64,000 bases of DNA. It comes from Oribacterium sp. WCC10 (GTDB taxonomy: Bacteria; Bacillota; Clostridia; Lachnospirales; Lachnospiraceae). Positions 43,616-52,309 of this stretch are shown piece after piece; the stretch's first letter is position 1, and every line of letters begins with the position of its first letter. The stretch is taken from positions 248,001-312,000 of the forward strand of contig NZ_FOPH01000001.1 in the NCBI RefSeq assembly GCF_900113415.1, in the 5' to 3' direction. The notes under the pieces are model-generated. The model did not search any database. It worked only from the letters and a program-made list of their open reading frames with translations, and had not been told where the DNA came from. The position numbers and the translations under genes are program-made.

Positions 43616-44679
43616 CAGTTTTCTCCTCCTCTGGTTAATGTTTCCTTTATGACATTACCCTGCTCATCTGTAGAAACGGTGGTTTTTCCGTTTTCAAAAT
43701 CTTCTTTCTGCTGAAGCCAGCATCTTGAGTAATGTATGCCCTCATAGTGGTTTCTCAGAGGCTTTTTATCTATACAGATCTTCATGCAGTTTGCACATCT
43801 CGGAGCAAATCCGCAGCCCTTGGGAGGATTCAGAAGATCCACAGGCTGTCCTTCGATAGGAACAAGTCTTTCGTACTCCTTTTCGGCAAGGTTCGGAATA
43901 GACTTGAGAAGCCCCTTTGTATATTCATGTTTCGGATTGTAGAAAATATCGTCGGTAGTTCCGTATTCAACGATCTCTCCGGCATACATAACGGCAATGT
44001 GATCACACATGCTGGCAACTACACCGAGATCGTGGGTTATCATGATGATTCCCATACCAAGCTTCTTTTTCAGATCCTGCATAAGTTCAAGGATCTGAGC
44101 CTGAATGGTAACATCAAGAGCTGTTGTAGGCTCATCGGCTATGAGAAGCTTCGGCTCACAGGCAAGAGCCATGGCAATCATGACACGCTGACGCATACCG
44201 CCTGAAAGCTCGTGAGGGAACTGCTTTAATCTCTTGTCCGGTTCATTGATGCCGACCAAAGTGAGAAGCTCTCTCGCTCTTCTGGTAGCTTCTTTTCCTT
44301 TCTTGTCAGTATGAAGCTTGATAGCTTCTTCCAGCTGATTTCCTATAGTCCATACCGGATTAAGAGATGTCATGGGATCCTGAAAAATGATTGATACTTC
44401 CTGTCCGCGGATACGTCTAAGTTCCTTTTCGGACATCTGATCAATGCGGTGACCGTTGAATTCAACGGAGCCGCCCATGATCTTTCCATTCTCTGCTGTG
44501 AGACCCATGATGGAGTATGCGGTTACTGACTTACCTGAACCTGACTCACCTACTATTCCGAGAACCTCGCCCTCTTTCATCTGTATAGTTACATCATTTA
44601 ATGTCTTGACCTCACCGGCCGGGGTGAAGAAGGAAAGACGTTCATGCTGTATATTTACTAAGTATTCTGATTCTGCCAT
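43615..44679 (-). CDS. oppD: Oligopeptide ABC transporter ATP-binding protein OppD
   Basis: Second ATPase of the importer. The 354-residue protein has Walker A GESGSGKSV near residue 41-49, signature LSGGMRQRVMIAMAL, Walker B LLIADEPTTALDVT, and the Opp/Dpp C-terminal extension with Cys residues (GCGFAPRCANCMKIC). It lies 10 bases after oppC and overlaps oppF by one base. Confidence 0.95.
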   Translation of the reverse strand: MAESEYLVNIQHERLSFFTPAGEVKTLNDVTIQMKEGEVLGIVGESGSGKSVTAYSIMGLTAENGKIMGGSVEFNGHRIDQMSEKELRRIRGQEVSIIFQDPMTSLNPVWTIGNQLEEAIKLHTDKKGKEATRRARELLTLVGINEPDKRLKQFPHELSGGMRQRVMIAMALACEPKLLIADEPTTALDVTIQAQILELMQDLKKKLGMGIIMITHDLGVVASMCDHIAVMYAGEIVEYGTTDDIFYNPKHEYTKGLLKSIPNLAEKEYERLVPIEGQPVDLLNPPKGCGFAPRCANCMKICIDKKPLRNHYEGIHYSRCWLQQKEDFENGKTTVSTDEQGNVIKETLTRGGEN

Positions 44680-44689
44680 GTTAAACTCC

Positions 44690-45745
44690 TTACTTCTGCT
44701 TCATCTTAGGATCGAATGCATCGCGAAGACCGTCACCTAAAAGATTGAAGCTCAGGATGATGATAAAGATAAGTGCAGCAGGTGCAAAAAGCTTTTCAGG
44801 ATAAGTCTGGAAGCCGTTAAGAGCAGCGCTGGCAAGGGAACCCAGTGAAGGCATTGGGGCCTGAACACCGAGACCGAGGAAACTGAGGAAAGATTCAGTA
44901 AAGATCGAACTTGGGATCTGAAGTGTTGTGGTAACAATGAGTGTTCCTATGCAGTTTGTGATGAGATGCTTACCGATGATACGCTTGTCATCAGCACCGA
45001 GAGCCTTGGCGGCTGTAACATACTCTGACTGCTTGAGAATCATGATCTGTGAACGGACTATACGTGCCATACCTACCCAGTAAAGAAGGGCAAATACTAT
45101 GAACATGGAGATCATATTAGGACCAAGCTTCTGTATCCATCCGAATCCCGGAGTTTCACCGAGACTCTCCAGCGGGAACTTAAGTGTCTGAGCAAGAAGA
45201 ATGATGATCAGGACATCAGGCACTGTATAGATGATATCAACTATACGCATCATGATCATATCCACCATTCCGCCGAAGTAACCTGCTATGGCACCGTATA
45301 GTGAACCGATCACAAGGATAAGAAGTGATGCAACGATTCCGACTGTCATGGAAACTCTTCCGCCTACGAGAACACGGATCATGTAGTCACGTCCGTTCTG
45401 ATCAGTTCCGAGAATATGAGGGAAAATGTTTTCGCCGGCAGCAATCTTCTGCTGCTCGAGCTTTGAAAATGCCATAGGGGCAAGTCTTTCCGAACCCTTG
45501 AGCTGTTCCTCATATCCGTAAGGATAAAACATAGGAACTATGTAACAGAAAAACATGATGATGAGCACAATAGAAAGTGCTGTCATTGCAATCTTATTTC
45601 TGCGGAATCGCTGTATGCCGTCTCTAAAGAAGCTTACAGATTCACGCATCACATTTAAGGACTGCTTCTCCTCCGATGAGGCTGGAGCAAAGTCGTCAAC
45701 ATTGAGCTGAAGACTCAATAGGTTTTTAGCTTTATTTTCAGACAT
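44690..45745 (-). CDS. oppC: Oligopeptide ABC transporter permease OppC
   Basis: Membrane subunit of the importer. The 351-residue protein has an N-terminal helix (about residues 53-73), a long extracellular segment with LGTDQNGRDYMIRVLVGGRVSM, and a BPD_transp_1 domain with the EAA loop (EYVTAAKALGADDKRIIGKHLITN). It ends with a DGLRDAFDPKM sequence typical of OppC/DppC. Confidence 0.94.
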   Translation of the reverse strand: MSENKAKNLLSLQLNVDDFAPASSEEKQSLNVMRESVSFFRDGIQRFRRNKIAMTALSIVLIIMFFCYIVPMFYPYGYEEQLKGSERLAPMAFSKLEQQKIAAGENIFPHILGTDQNGRDYMIRVLVGGRVSMTVGIVASLLILVIGSLYGAIAGYFGGMVDMIMMRIVDIIYTVPDVLIIILLAQTLKFPLESLGETPGFGWIQKLGPNMISMFIVFALLYWVGMARIVRSQIMILKQSEYVTAAKALGADDKRIIGKHLITNCIGTLIVTTTLQIPSSIFTESFLSFLGLGVQAPMPSLGSLASAALNGFQTYPEKLFAPAALIFIIILSFNLLGDGLRDAFDPKMKQK

Positions 45746-45834
45746 ATGAGAACTTTCCTTTCGGTTGTTTTCCTGTCCATCTGAACAGCATGCCGTTTTG
45801 CGGTATATGTATCATTCAGGAACAGGACTTGAAA

Positions 45835-46752
45835 TTACTTAAGTTTGATACGTGGATCGATCACTGCATAAAGGACATCTACGATCACATTCATACAGAT
45901 AACGAAAACCGCCAGGAATATGGTGGTTCCCATGATCATGGGATAGTCACGTGAAGTGATTGCTCCAACGAATTCAGATCCAAGACCAGGGATATTGAAG
46001 ATCTTTTCTATGATGAATGATCCGGTCATAAGTGATGCAAGTAAAGGTCCAAGGTATGTAACTACCGGCAGGATCGCATTACGCATAGCATGTTTGAAAA
46101 TGATAAGTACTGTGCTGACACCCTTTGCTCTTGCTGTCTTCATGTAGTCCTGACCCATGACATCAAGCATGGAGGAACGCATAAGACGTGCAATGTAAAA
46201 TGTCGGGTAAAGTGCAAGTGCCGTAACCGGCATGATATAGCTTGCCGGAGTTGTAAGTCCCAAAGACGGAAGCAGTTTAAGCTTCGTGGTGAAAACATAC
46301 ATAAGGAGTGTTGATGAAAGGAATGACGGAATGGCTATTCCCGCAGTGGAAAGCACTACCAGTATGTTATCTACAAGTTTCCCCCTGTTAAATGCTGCGA
46401 CTGATCCGAGCGGAACGCCAATGATGACTGCAAAAACAAGTGCGCAGGCACCAAGACGAGCGGATACGGGGAACTTGGTTGAGATGATCTCGGCAACTGT
46501 ACGTCCTCGTTTCTTTAAGGACAAACCGAAATCTCCGTGAAGAAGACCGTTGATATATGTGATGTACTGCTGTGGCAACGGTTTATCGAGACCATACTTT
46601 GCTTCCATCGCAGCCTGAGCCTGAGGCGTTACGGCTTTTTCTGCAAGAAATGGTCCACCCGGTACCAGATTCATAATACAGAAGGTTAAAGTTGCGACAA
46701 GGAATGCCGTTATCACAGCCATGGCTACTCTCTTTGCTATGTACTTTGGCAT
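45835..46752 (-). CDS. oppB: Oligopeptide ABC transporter permease OppB
   Basis: First gene of the opp operon. The 305-residue permease has six membrane helices, the N-terminal RVAMAVITAFLVATLTFCIM helix, GLDKPLPQQYITYI, and the EAA loop (QDYMKTARAKGVSTVLIIFKHAMRNAILP). It ends YAVIDPRIKLK. AGGAGG lies 10 bases before the ATG. Confidence 0.95.
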   Translation of the reverse strand: MPKYIAKRVAMAVITAFLVATLTFCIMNLVPGGPFLAEKAVTPQAQAAMEAKYGLDKPLPQQYITYINGLLHGDFGLSLKKRGRTVAEIISTKFPVSARLGACALVFAVIIGVPLGSVAAFNRGKLVDNILVVLSTAGIAIPSFLSSTLLMYVFTTKLKLLPSLGLTTPASYIMPVTALALYPTFYIARLMRSSMLDVMGQDYMKTARAKGVSTVLIIFKHAMRNAILPVVTYLGPLLASLMTGSFIIEKIFNIPGLGSEFVGAITSRDYPMIMGTTIFLAVFVICMNVIVDVLYAVIDPRIKLK

Positions 46753-46797
46753 AATTAAAAATACCTCCTTGATTAACAGACGTAATGTGAAATATAC

Positions 46798-46826
46798 ATT
46801 ATAGTTATCACTATTTCAAGTTAAAA
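46798..46826 (-). promoter_or_regulatory. Putative promoter of oppBCDFA
   Basis: A perfect TATAAT (46798-46803, minus strand) lies 45 bases before oppB; the best -35 at 17-base spacing is TTTTAA (46821-46826) in an AT-rich stretch. No convincing CodY box was seen. Confidence 0.45.
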
Positions 46827-47104
46827 TTTTAATGGTTTAAAGCGGATTAGTTTTAAATTGCTAAACTTGTTTGTTCGTTGCGGACATACAACTGTCTTGT
46901 GTACGCGTACGAAGAAAAATGAGCATTTTCGTATTTATCTATAAAAAATTAGTATAACAAAAAAGACTATTATATGTCTCGGCTATACCCTGCCGGTTAT
47001 AAGTATCCTGATCAAAAATCTTCAGGGGAAATGTTGCTACTATCTGTAAAAGTTACTGTGGATTATTTTTATGACACTCCTTGGGAACATCTGTAAATCC
47101 GGCA
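46827..47104. other. Gene-free region upstream of oppB
   Basis: No gene is seen. Notable only are the 10-bp palindrome GTACGCGTAC near 46902 and AT-rich sequence. The region ends in a fragment of the MITE-like element at 47105. Confidence 0.4.
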
Positions 47105-47133
47105 TGTGATTTGAGACTTTTGACCCTCACATC
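47105..47133 (+). repeat. End fragment of the MITE-like element
   Basis: These 29 bases match the right end of the 57975 element, including GACTTTTGACCCTCACATC against TACTTTTGACCCTTACATC and the preceding TGTGATTTG against CGTGATTTG. The left end and interior are absent, so it is a remnant or a solo end. Confidence 0.6.
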
Positions 47134-47144
47134 ATGTAATAAAA

Positions 47145-47173
47145 AAGCTTCGCCGTTTCATCCGGCGAAGCTT
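47145..47173 (-). terminator. Intrinsic terminator of the DUF1846 gene
   Basis: A perfect 11-bp stem, AAGCTTCGCCG/CGGCGAAGCTT, is followed on the minus strand by TTTTTT, about 60 bases after the stop codon. Confidence 0.9.
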
Positions 47174-47233
47174 GATTCGTTTATGGATAGACAAAAGGAT
47201 ACCGAAATGATGGTCCGGTGCCTCTTTGCATCA

Positions 47234-48718
47234 TCAGTTATGGAAAAGTTTTGAGGTCTGGTACTGAGGCTCACAGGTGACATTGACACCTAATTTCTTG
47301 AAAGTACGTGAATCAACCTCTGAAAGGATAACAGAACTGTGTACCTCACAGCCCTTAAGTTTCTCGAGCTGCTGCATAGCGCGCTCTGCATTGTCATCTG
47401 TTGTGGCGCAGATGGTGAGAGCTACAAGAATCTCATCAGTATGAAGTCTCGGGTTACGATTGCCGAGATGTTCGGTCTTCAAGTGCTGTATAGGCTCGAT
47501 GATCTCTCTTGAAATGAGATTTACAGAATCATCGATTCCTGCCATCACCTTAAGAGCATTCAGAAGCATAGCTGAACATGCTCCGAGAAGTGTGGAGGTC
47601 TTTCCGGTTACGATGGTTCCGTCGGAAAGCTCGATGGCTGCTGCAGGCTCGCCTGTGAGCTCTGCCTTTTGCTTGGCAGCGGCAACCGCAGGTCTGTCAT
47701 CCGTAGAGATACCGGCCTGCTCCATGAGAAGCTGAAGTTTATCTACTACCTGTTGTGAACCGTCACCCTTACGAACATCACAAAGCGCTGTGTAGTAACG
47801 GCGGATGATTTCCTGACGTGATGCATAGCAGCAGTTATCATCGTCAACGATGCCGTAGCCCGCCATGTTTACACCCATGTCTGTAGGTGACTTGTACGGA
47901 GACTCGCCGTAAATACGCTGGAACATAGCGTTAAGGACAGGGAATACCTCAACGTCACGGTTATAGTTAACTGTGGTCTTGCCGTAAGCCTCAAGGTGGT
48001 AAGGATCGATCATGTTAACGTCATTTAAATCAGCAGTCGCTGCCTCATAGGCAAGGTTGACAGGGTGCTTGAGAGGAATATTCCAGATAGGGAATGTCTC
48101 GAACTTGGCATATCCTGCCTTGACACCGTGCTTATTCTCCTGATAAAGCTGTGAAAGACATACCGCCATCTTTCCTGAACCGGGACCGGGAGCTGTAACA
48201 ACAACCAGGGAGTGAGTTGTCTGGATGTAATCATTCTTTCCGAATCCGTCATCTGAAATGATAAGAGGGAGATTTCCCGGATAACCCTGAATAGGATAAT
48301 GTCTGTATACCTTTACACCAAGGCTCTCAAGCTTCTTCTGGTAAGCAATAGCACTTTCCTGACCGTCAAATCTGGTAAGTACTACAGAACCAACGAAAAG
48401 CCCGTAGCTTCTGAAAGCGTCGATGAGACGGAGAACATCCATATCATAAGTGATGCCCAGATCGCCTCTGACCTTGTTCTTTTCTATATCGCCGGCATTG
48501 ATAACGACAACGATCTCTACATCCTCTTTCAACTGAGTGAGCATGCGGATCTTACTGTCGGGATGGAAACCCGGAAGAACACGGGATGCATGGTAGTCGT
48601 CGAAAAGCTTGCCACCGAACTCGAGGTACAGCTTGCCGCCGAACTTTGAAATACGCTCTCTGATATGCTCAGACTGCATCTTCAGATACTTGTCATTGTC
48701 AAAACCTTTTTTAAACAT
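47234..48718 (-). CDS. DUF1846 family protein (UPF0371)
   Basis: Conserved protein found widely in Firmicutes; I know of no settled function. The 494 residues match the family throughout: GFDNDKYLKMQSEHIRERI at the start, SRVLPGFHPDSKI, a nucleotide-binding-like VVTAPGPGSGKMAVCLSQLY loop near residues 180-200, NIPLKHPVNLAYEAATADL, and ALTICATTDDNAERAM near the end. The ATG at 48718 has GGGAG ahead; 46 upstream in-frame codons are leader. It is a one-gene unit between a terminator in front (48779) and behind (47145). Confidence 0.88.
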   Translation of the reverse strand: MFKKGFDNDKYLKMQSEHIRERISKFGGKLYLEFGGKLFDDYHASRVLPGFHPDSKIRMLTQLKEDVEIVVVINAGDIEKNKVRGDLGITYDMDVLRLIDAFRSYGLFVGSVVLTRFDGQESAIAYQKKLESLGVKVYRHYPIQGYPGNLPLIISDDGFGKNDYIQTTHSLVVVTAPGPGSGKMAVCLSQLYQENKHGVKAGYAKFETFPIWNIPLKHPVNLAYEAATADLNDVNMIDPYHLEAYGKTTVNYNRDVEVFPVLNAMFQRIYGESPYKSPTDMGVNMAGYGIVDDDNCCYASRQEIIRRYYTALCDVRKGDGSQQVVDKLQLLMEQAGISTDDRPAVAAAKQKAELTGEPAAAIELSDGTIVTGKTSTLLGACSAMLLNALKVMAGIDDSVNLISREIIEPIQHLKTEHLGNRNPRLHTDEILVALTICATTDDNAERAMQQLEKLKGCEVHSSVILSEVDSRTFKKLGVNVTCEPQYQTSKLFHN

Positions 48719-48778
48719 TTTTAACTCCCTGAAAATGAAATGAAAACAAATTGCTATATGAAAGGATTTCTTAAAAAT

Positions 48779-48813
48779 AAGAGGACAATGTCCAAATATT
48801 ACATTGTCCTCTT
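48779..48813 (-). terminator. Intrinsic terminator upstream of the DUF1846 gene
   Basis: A 13-bp perfect stem, AAGAGGACAATGT with its complement, is followed on the minus strand by ATTTTTAAG. It probably ends the MATE transcript. Confidence 0.8.
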
Positions 48814-48911
48814 TTACAATCTTTGAAATTATAGTTTTAGATAAATCAGATGTCAACGACGGTTTTTGAAGCAGGATTAAAAATCTTTTGCAAAATTGAT
48901 TGGTGTGAAAT

Positions 48912-48956
48912 ATAGGGAAATGCTGAATTACGAAGTTAATCCCTGTATTTCCTTAT
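48912..48956 (-). repeat. Hairpin behind the MATE gene resembling hairpin 3 of repeat 1
   Basis: AAGGAAATACAGGGATTAA and TTCAGCATTTCCCTAT pair imperfectly about 45 bases after the MATE stop. The arms and size resemble hairpin 3 of the dispersed repeat (compare GGAAATGCTGATTA in copy 1E). It could be a solo or decayed hairpin; relationship is uncertain. Confidence 0.35.
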
Positions 48957-49001
48957 TTGAATCGAGGATACACTGATGCCGGAGTACTGTCGTATACTCT
49001 G

Positions 49002-50384
49002 TCAATATATGTGATGCTTCCTTACATACCAGAAATAATATATCAAAAACATTATCGATGTAGTTATCCAAGTAAGCGGATAACTTGCCTCAATGGTTTC
49101 GATCCGGTGCCATACAGGAACCGCAAACATAATCCAGCCTATACGAAGGACACAGACACCCAGTACGGATATGAACATAGGACGCAGACTGTCGCCCATT
49201 CCTCGGAGAGATCCGGAGAAAAGCTCAATGGCAGTATATGTAATGTAGAATGGTGAAAGATATCTTATCATTACCCTGCCGATCTGCATGACATTTGGAT
49301 CGTCAGTGAAAAGCGCAAAGGCCAGATCCCCGTAATTATAGTAAATAACCGAGAAGAAAATGGTTATGATACCCATGATCACTGCGCTTTGACGGACACA
49401 GCTCCTTACTCTTTTGTAGAGCCTTGCCCCATAGTTCTGACCAACGAAGGTGGTTACACCTATTCCGAAGGAACTGGAGGCCATCCAGTAAAGTGCATCG
49501 ATCTTCGCAAAGGATGCCCATGCGGCTACGGCATCTGTTCCGAATTCATTGATGGCTGTCTGGATAAAGACATTGGACAATGAATACATAAGCGATTGTA
49601 TGCCTGCGGGAACTCCGATGGAAAGAATGCGGAATAGCTGCTTCTGTGTGAACTTAAGTTCTTTCGGTATAAAACGGTAGCACTCTTTTGTGGATGTAAG
49701 TGCTCTGATAACGAGAATGGCACTTACAAGCTGGCAAAGCACTGTTGCGATGGCTACTCCTGCTACTCCCATGTGAAGCACCAGTACGAAAAGAACATCA
49801 AGTATGATGTTGGTGATGCAGGAAACGATAAGGAAGTAAAGCGGACGTTTGGAGTCGCCTATGGCACGAAGTATGCCGGAACCCATGTTATATATGAGAT
49901 TCGGAATCATGCCGAGAGCATAGATTCTGAGATAGTTTACGGTAAGATCCAGGACGTCCTCAGGGGTCTTCATCCATACTGTAAACACCGGCATCATAAA
50001 GAAGCCGACAAGAGTGAGGATGGCACCGCTTACTATGGACAGCATCAGGGATGTGTGTACAGTGATCCTGACTTCCTCAGGATGTTCCGCGCCGAAATAC
50101 TGGGCGACAACAACCCCGGCACCTGAAGAGATACCGACGAAAAATCCTACGAAGACATTGATGAGCATGGCGGAGGTTCCGCCTACTGCGGATAATGCCT
50201 CCTTACCCACGAATCTTCCCACTACAACCGCGTCTACAGTATTGTAGAGCTGCTGAAAGAAGGTGCCCATGATAAGAGGAATGACATAAAGGATAAGTGA
50301 ACGCCACATTACGCCTTCTGTTATGGAATTCTGGGAAGAGGTACTTGAAACAGAATTGTTTTTTGTATTTAATTTATTCTTCAT
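49002..50384 (-). CDS. MATE family efflux transporter
   Basis: Cation-coupled multidrug exporter-like membrane protein. The 460 residues contain two MatE repeats and about 12 helices, with the first-repeat pattern PLIMGTFFQQLYNTVDAVVVGRFVGKEALSAVG and a matching second-repeat loop (NEFGTDAVAAWASFAKID). It belongs to the NorM/DinF-like branch common in Clostridia. The start at 50384 is the best fit but has only a weak AGGC site; 27 in-frame codons precede it. Substrate is unknown. Confidence 0.9.
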   Translation of the reverse strand: MKNKLNTKNNSVSSTSSQNSITEGVMWRSLILYVIPLIMGTFFQQLYNTVDAVVVGRFVGKEALSAVGGTSAMLINVFVGFFVGISSGAGVVVAQYFGAEHPEEVRITVHTSLMLSIVSGAILTLVGFFMMPVFTVWMKTPEDVLDLTVNYLRIYALGMIPNLIYNMGSGILRAIGDSKRPLYFLIVSCITNIILDVLFVLVLHMGVAGVAIATVLCQLVSAILVIRALTSTKECYRFIPKELKFTQKQLFRILSIGVPAGIQSLMYSLSNVFIQTAINEFGTDAVAAWASFAKIDALYWMASSSFGIGVTTFVGQNYGARLYKRVRSCVRQSAVIMGIITIFFSVIYYNYGDLAFALFTDDPNVMQIGRVMIRYLSPFYITYTAIELFSGSLRGMGDSLRPMFISVLGVCVLRIGWIMFAVPVWHRIETIEASYPLTWITTSIMFLIYYFWYVRKHHIY

Positions 50385-50541
50385 ACGCCTGCCTGTCTTT
50401 ACTTTCTGCTTGGATGTAATGTTTATGGATAGAAAGCAATGATAAACATGGAATACCGTATACACTCAGTAAGTATTAAAGATACTGTAACGGTCTACAA
50501 GGTATAGACGCAGATGCTCAATAACACATTATTGTTGCTTT

Positions 50542-51672
50542 CTATGCTTTGATGGCCCAGCGTAATTTCGTAGAGTGAGCGCGTGGATTGATAAAGCACT
50601 CTTCTTTTCCCGGACGTATAACTTCCCGGGAGATATCACTGTATATTCCTGCGCGTTTCATTTCCTTAAAGAACTGCTTTACAAGCCGGTCTTCACCGCT
50701 GTGGAAAGTCAGAACTGCGATTCTGCCGCCCGGATTCATGCAGTCGGGAACCTTGTTCAGGAAATCATAAAGTACTTCAAATTCGCTGTTTACTTCTATA
50801 CGCAAAGCCTGAAATACTCTCTTGCAGGACTTCTTTACCGCATCGGACTGTTCTTTTTCGGGTAGAAAACCGAGAGCTTTCTTTACAATGTTACGCAATT
50901 CGCTGGTTGTTTCTATATGTTCGCCTTTATGGTAGGCGCGGATAATCTCCTTTGCGATCTTTTCCGCATAGGGTTCATCCGAATTCTCTATAAATATATG
51001 GACTATCTCGTCGTAGCTTAAGCTTCTGAGACGCTCTGCCGCACTTTCTCCGCTTTCCGGATTCAGGCGGAGATCCAGAGGCCCATCAGTCTTATAACTG
51101 AAGCCGCGTTCGGGATTATCGATCTGCATGGAGGATACTCCGAGATCGGCAAGTACAAAATCAAACTTGTCGCCATTATCCGCGACGGTCTCTACATTTC
51201 TGAAGTTGGTACGCTTGATAGTGAAAATGTCTTCTCCGTAGCCCTTGTCACGAAGTCTCTTCTCTGTCTTCACAGACTCTATGGGATCAACGTCTGTAGC
51301 GTAGAGATGACCGCTGCCCCGGAGCTTCTCGAGCATCTTTTCGGTATGTCCGCCATAGCCGAGAGTTGCATCCATACCCACTTCTCCGGGTTTAATGTTA
51401 AGGACTTCAAGGATTTCATTTACCATGATCGGGATATGCATGCCGGCAGGGGTCTTGCCCTTCTGGATGATCTTATCAATATCTTCCTTGTATTTTTCCG
51501 GCTGATGTTCCTTATACTTTTCCTCGAATTTACGGGGATACTTGCCGCTGTATCGTTTGCGGCGGCGATGTACGGGAGCATCTCCGGTGCCTGATTCTGA
51601 CGAAGCTGTGGTGTTTACGGAAGTCGGATCAGCAATTATATTAATGTCTTTTTCTGTGTTCTTGTCTGTCAT
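50542..51672 (-). CDS. RsmH/MraW-like SAM methyltransferase with basic N-terminal extension
   Basis: Resembles 16S rRNA C1402-N4 methyltransferase: HIPIMVNEILEVLNIKPG, motif I DATLGYGGHTEKML near 101-114, LADLGVSSMQID, RGFSYKTDGPLDLRL and a C-terminal NPRAHSTKLRWAIKA. It differs from the housekeeping enzyme in having about 75 extra N-terminal residues rich in Lys, Arg and Glu, and in lacking the mraZ-ftsL-pbp neighbours. It is the last gene of the EAL-patatin-dus-fliB-lipoprotein run, 7 bases after the lipoprotein gene. It may be the only RsmH or a paralogue with another target; the window cannot decide. Confidence 0.85.
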   Translation of the reverse strand: MTDKNTEKDINIIADPTSVNTTASSESGTGDAPVHRRRKRYSGKYPRKFEEKYKEHQPEKYKEDIDKIIQKGKTPAGMHIPIMVNEILEVLNIKPGEVGMDATLGYGGHTEKMLEKLRGSGHLYATDVDPIESVKTEKRLRDKGYGEDIFTIKRTNFRNVETVADNGDKFDFVLADLGVSSMQIDNPERGFSYKTDGPLDLRLNPESGESAAERLRSLSYDEIVHIFIENSDEPYAEKIAKEIIRAYHKGEHIETTSELRNIVKKALGFLPEKEQSDAVKKSCKRVFQALRIEVNSEFEVLYDFLNKVPDCMNPGGRIAVLTFHSGEDRLVKQFFKEMKRAGIYSDISREVIRPGKEECFINPRAHSTKLRWAIKA

Positions 51673-51679
51673 GGAAACT

Positions 51680-52288
51680 TTATTTTACCTCTTTAATGAT
51701 TGATTTAAGAGTATCTTCGTCAATGCCGTTCTCTGAAATTATGGAGTAGGCTTTTTCAGCATTCTCCCAGCTGACAGTGTATATTTTGTCATCCTCTGAA
51801 ATGAGGCTTACTTCTTTACCGTCTATATTCTTTGTGACTTTGATGCCGTTTATACCTTCGGGAAGCTCCATTTCCGGGGCATCCTTATCTTCACTCTTTC
51901 GTATGATGATCTCATTACCGTCATCTGTAACGTAGGAAGCCTCAAGTATACCGGATATGGCGGTGAAGTACGGCTTTGCACCTGAGATATCATCGGGGAA
52001 GACAGCATTGAAACCGGCTCTTTGTGCAGCTTCTTTAAGTGTGATAAGTGAGGATTCCGGATTTGAAACCACATAATCTATGAGATTTGAGATCAGCTTT
52101 CTCTCTCTGGAAGTCACATCTATTTCACCGTTTTTGAAACCTTCCGCAATACCGGTGATGATATCCTGACTGAGTTCCTCGGCAGAGACAGTTTCCTTAG
52201 GCTGTTTTCTGGCACCGCATGAGACTATGAAAGGCATCGCCATAGTGATGAGGACGATATACAGGTATTTTTTGATATAACGATACAT
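51680..52288 (-). CDS. Lipoprotein of unknown function
   Basis: The 202-residue precursor has a lipoprotein signal with IVSC (Cys24), so it is probably anchored outside the membrane. The mature part begins with charged helical sequence and ends in a beta-rich segment (GIKVTKNIDGKEVSLISEDDKIYTVSW). No family is recognised. It lies 21 bases after the FliB-like gene and 7 bases before the RsmH-like gene, so is clearly part of that operon. Confidence 0.75.
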   Translation of the reverse strand: MYRYIKKYLYIVLITMAMPFIVSCGARKQPKETVSAEELSQDIITGIAEGFKNGEIDVTSRERKLISNLIDYVVSNPESSLITLKEAAQRAGFNAVFPDDISGAKPYFTAISGILEASYVTDDGNEIIIRKSEDKDAPEMELPEGINGIKVTKNIDGKEVSLISEDDKIYTVSWENAEKAYSIISENGIDEDTLKSIIKEVK

Positions 52289-52309
52289 ATAAAAGTCCTT
52301 TCGGGAACA

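Noticed and set aside
46753-46900. CodY-type operator before oppB
   Set aside because: The AT-rich stretch has only partial similarity to AATTTTCWGAAAATT; not enough to call.
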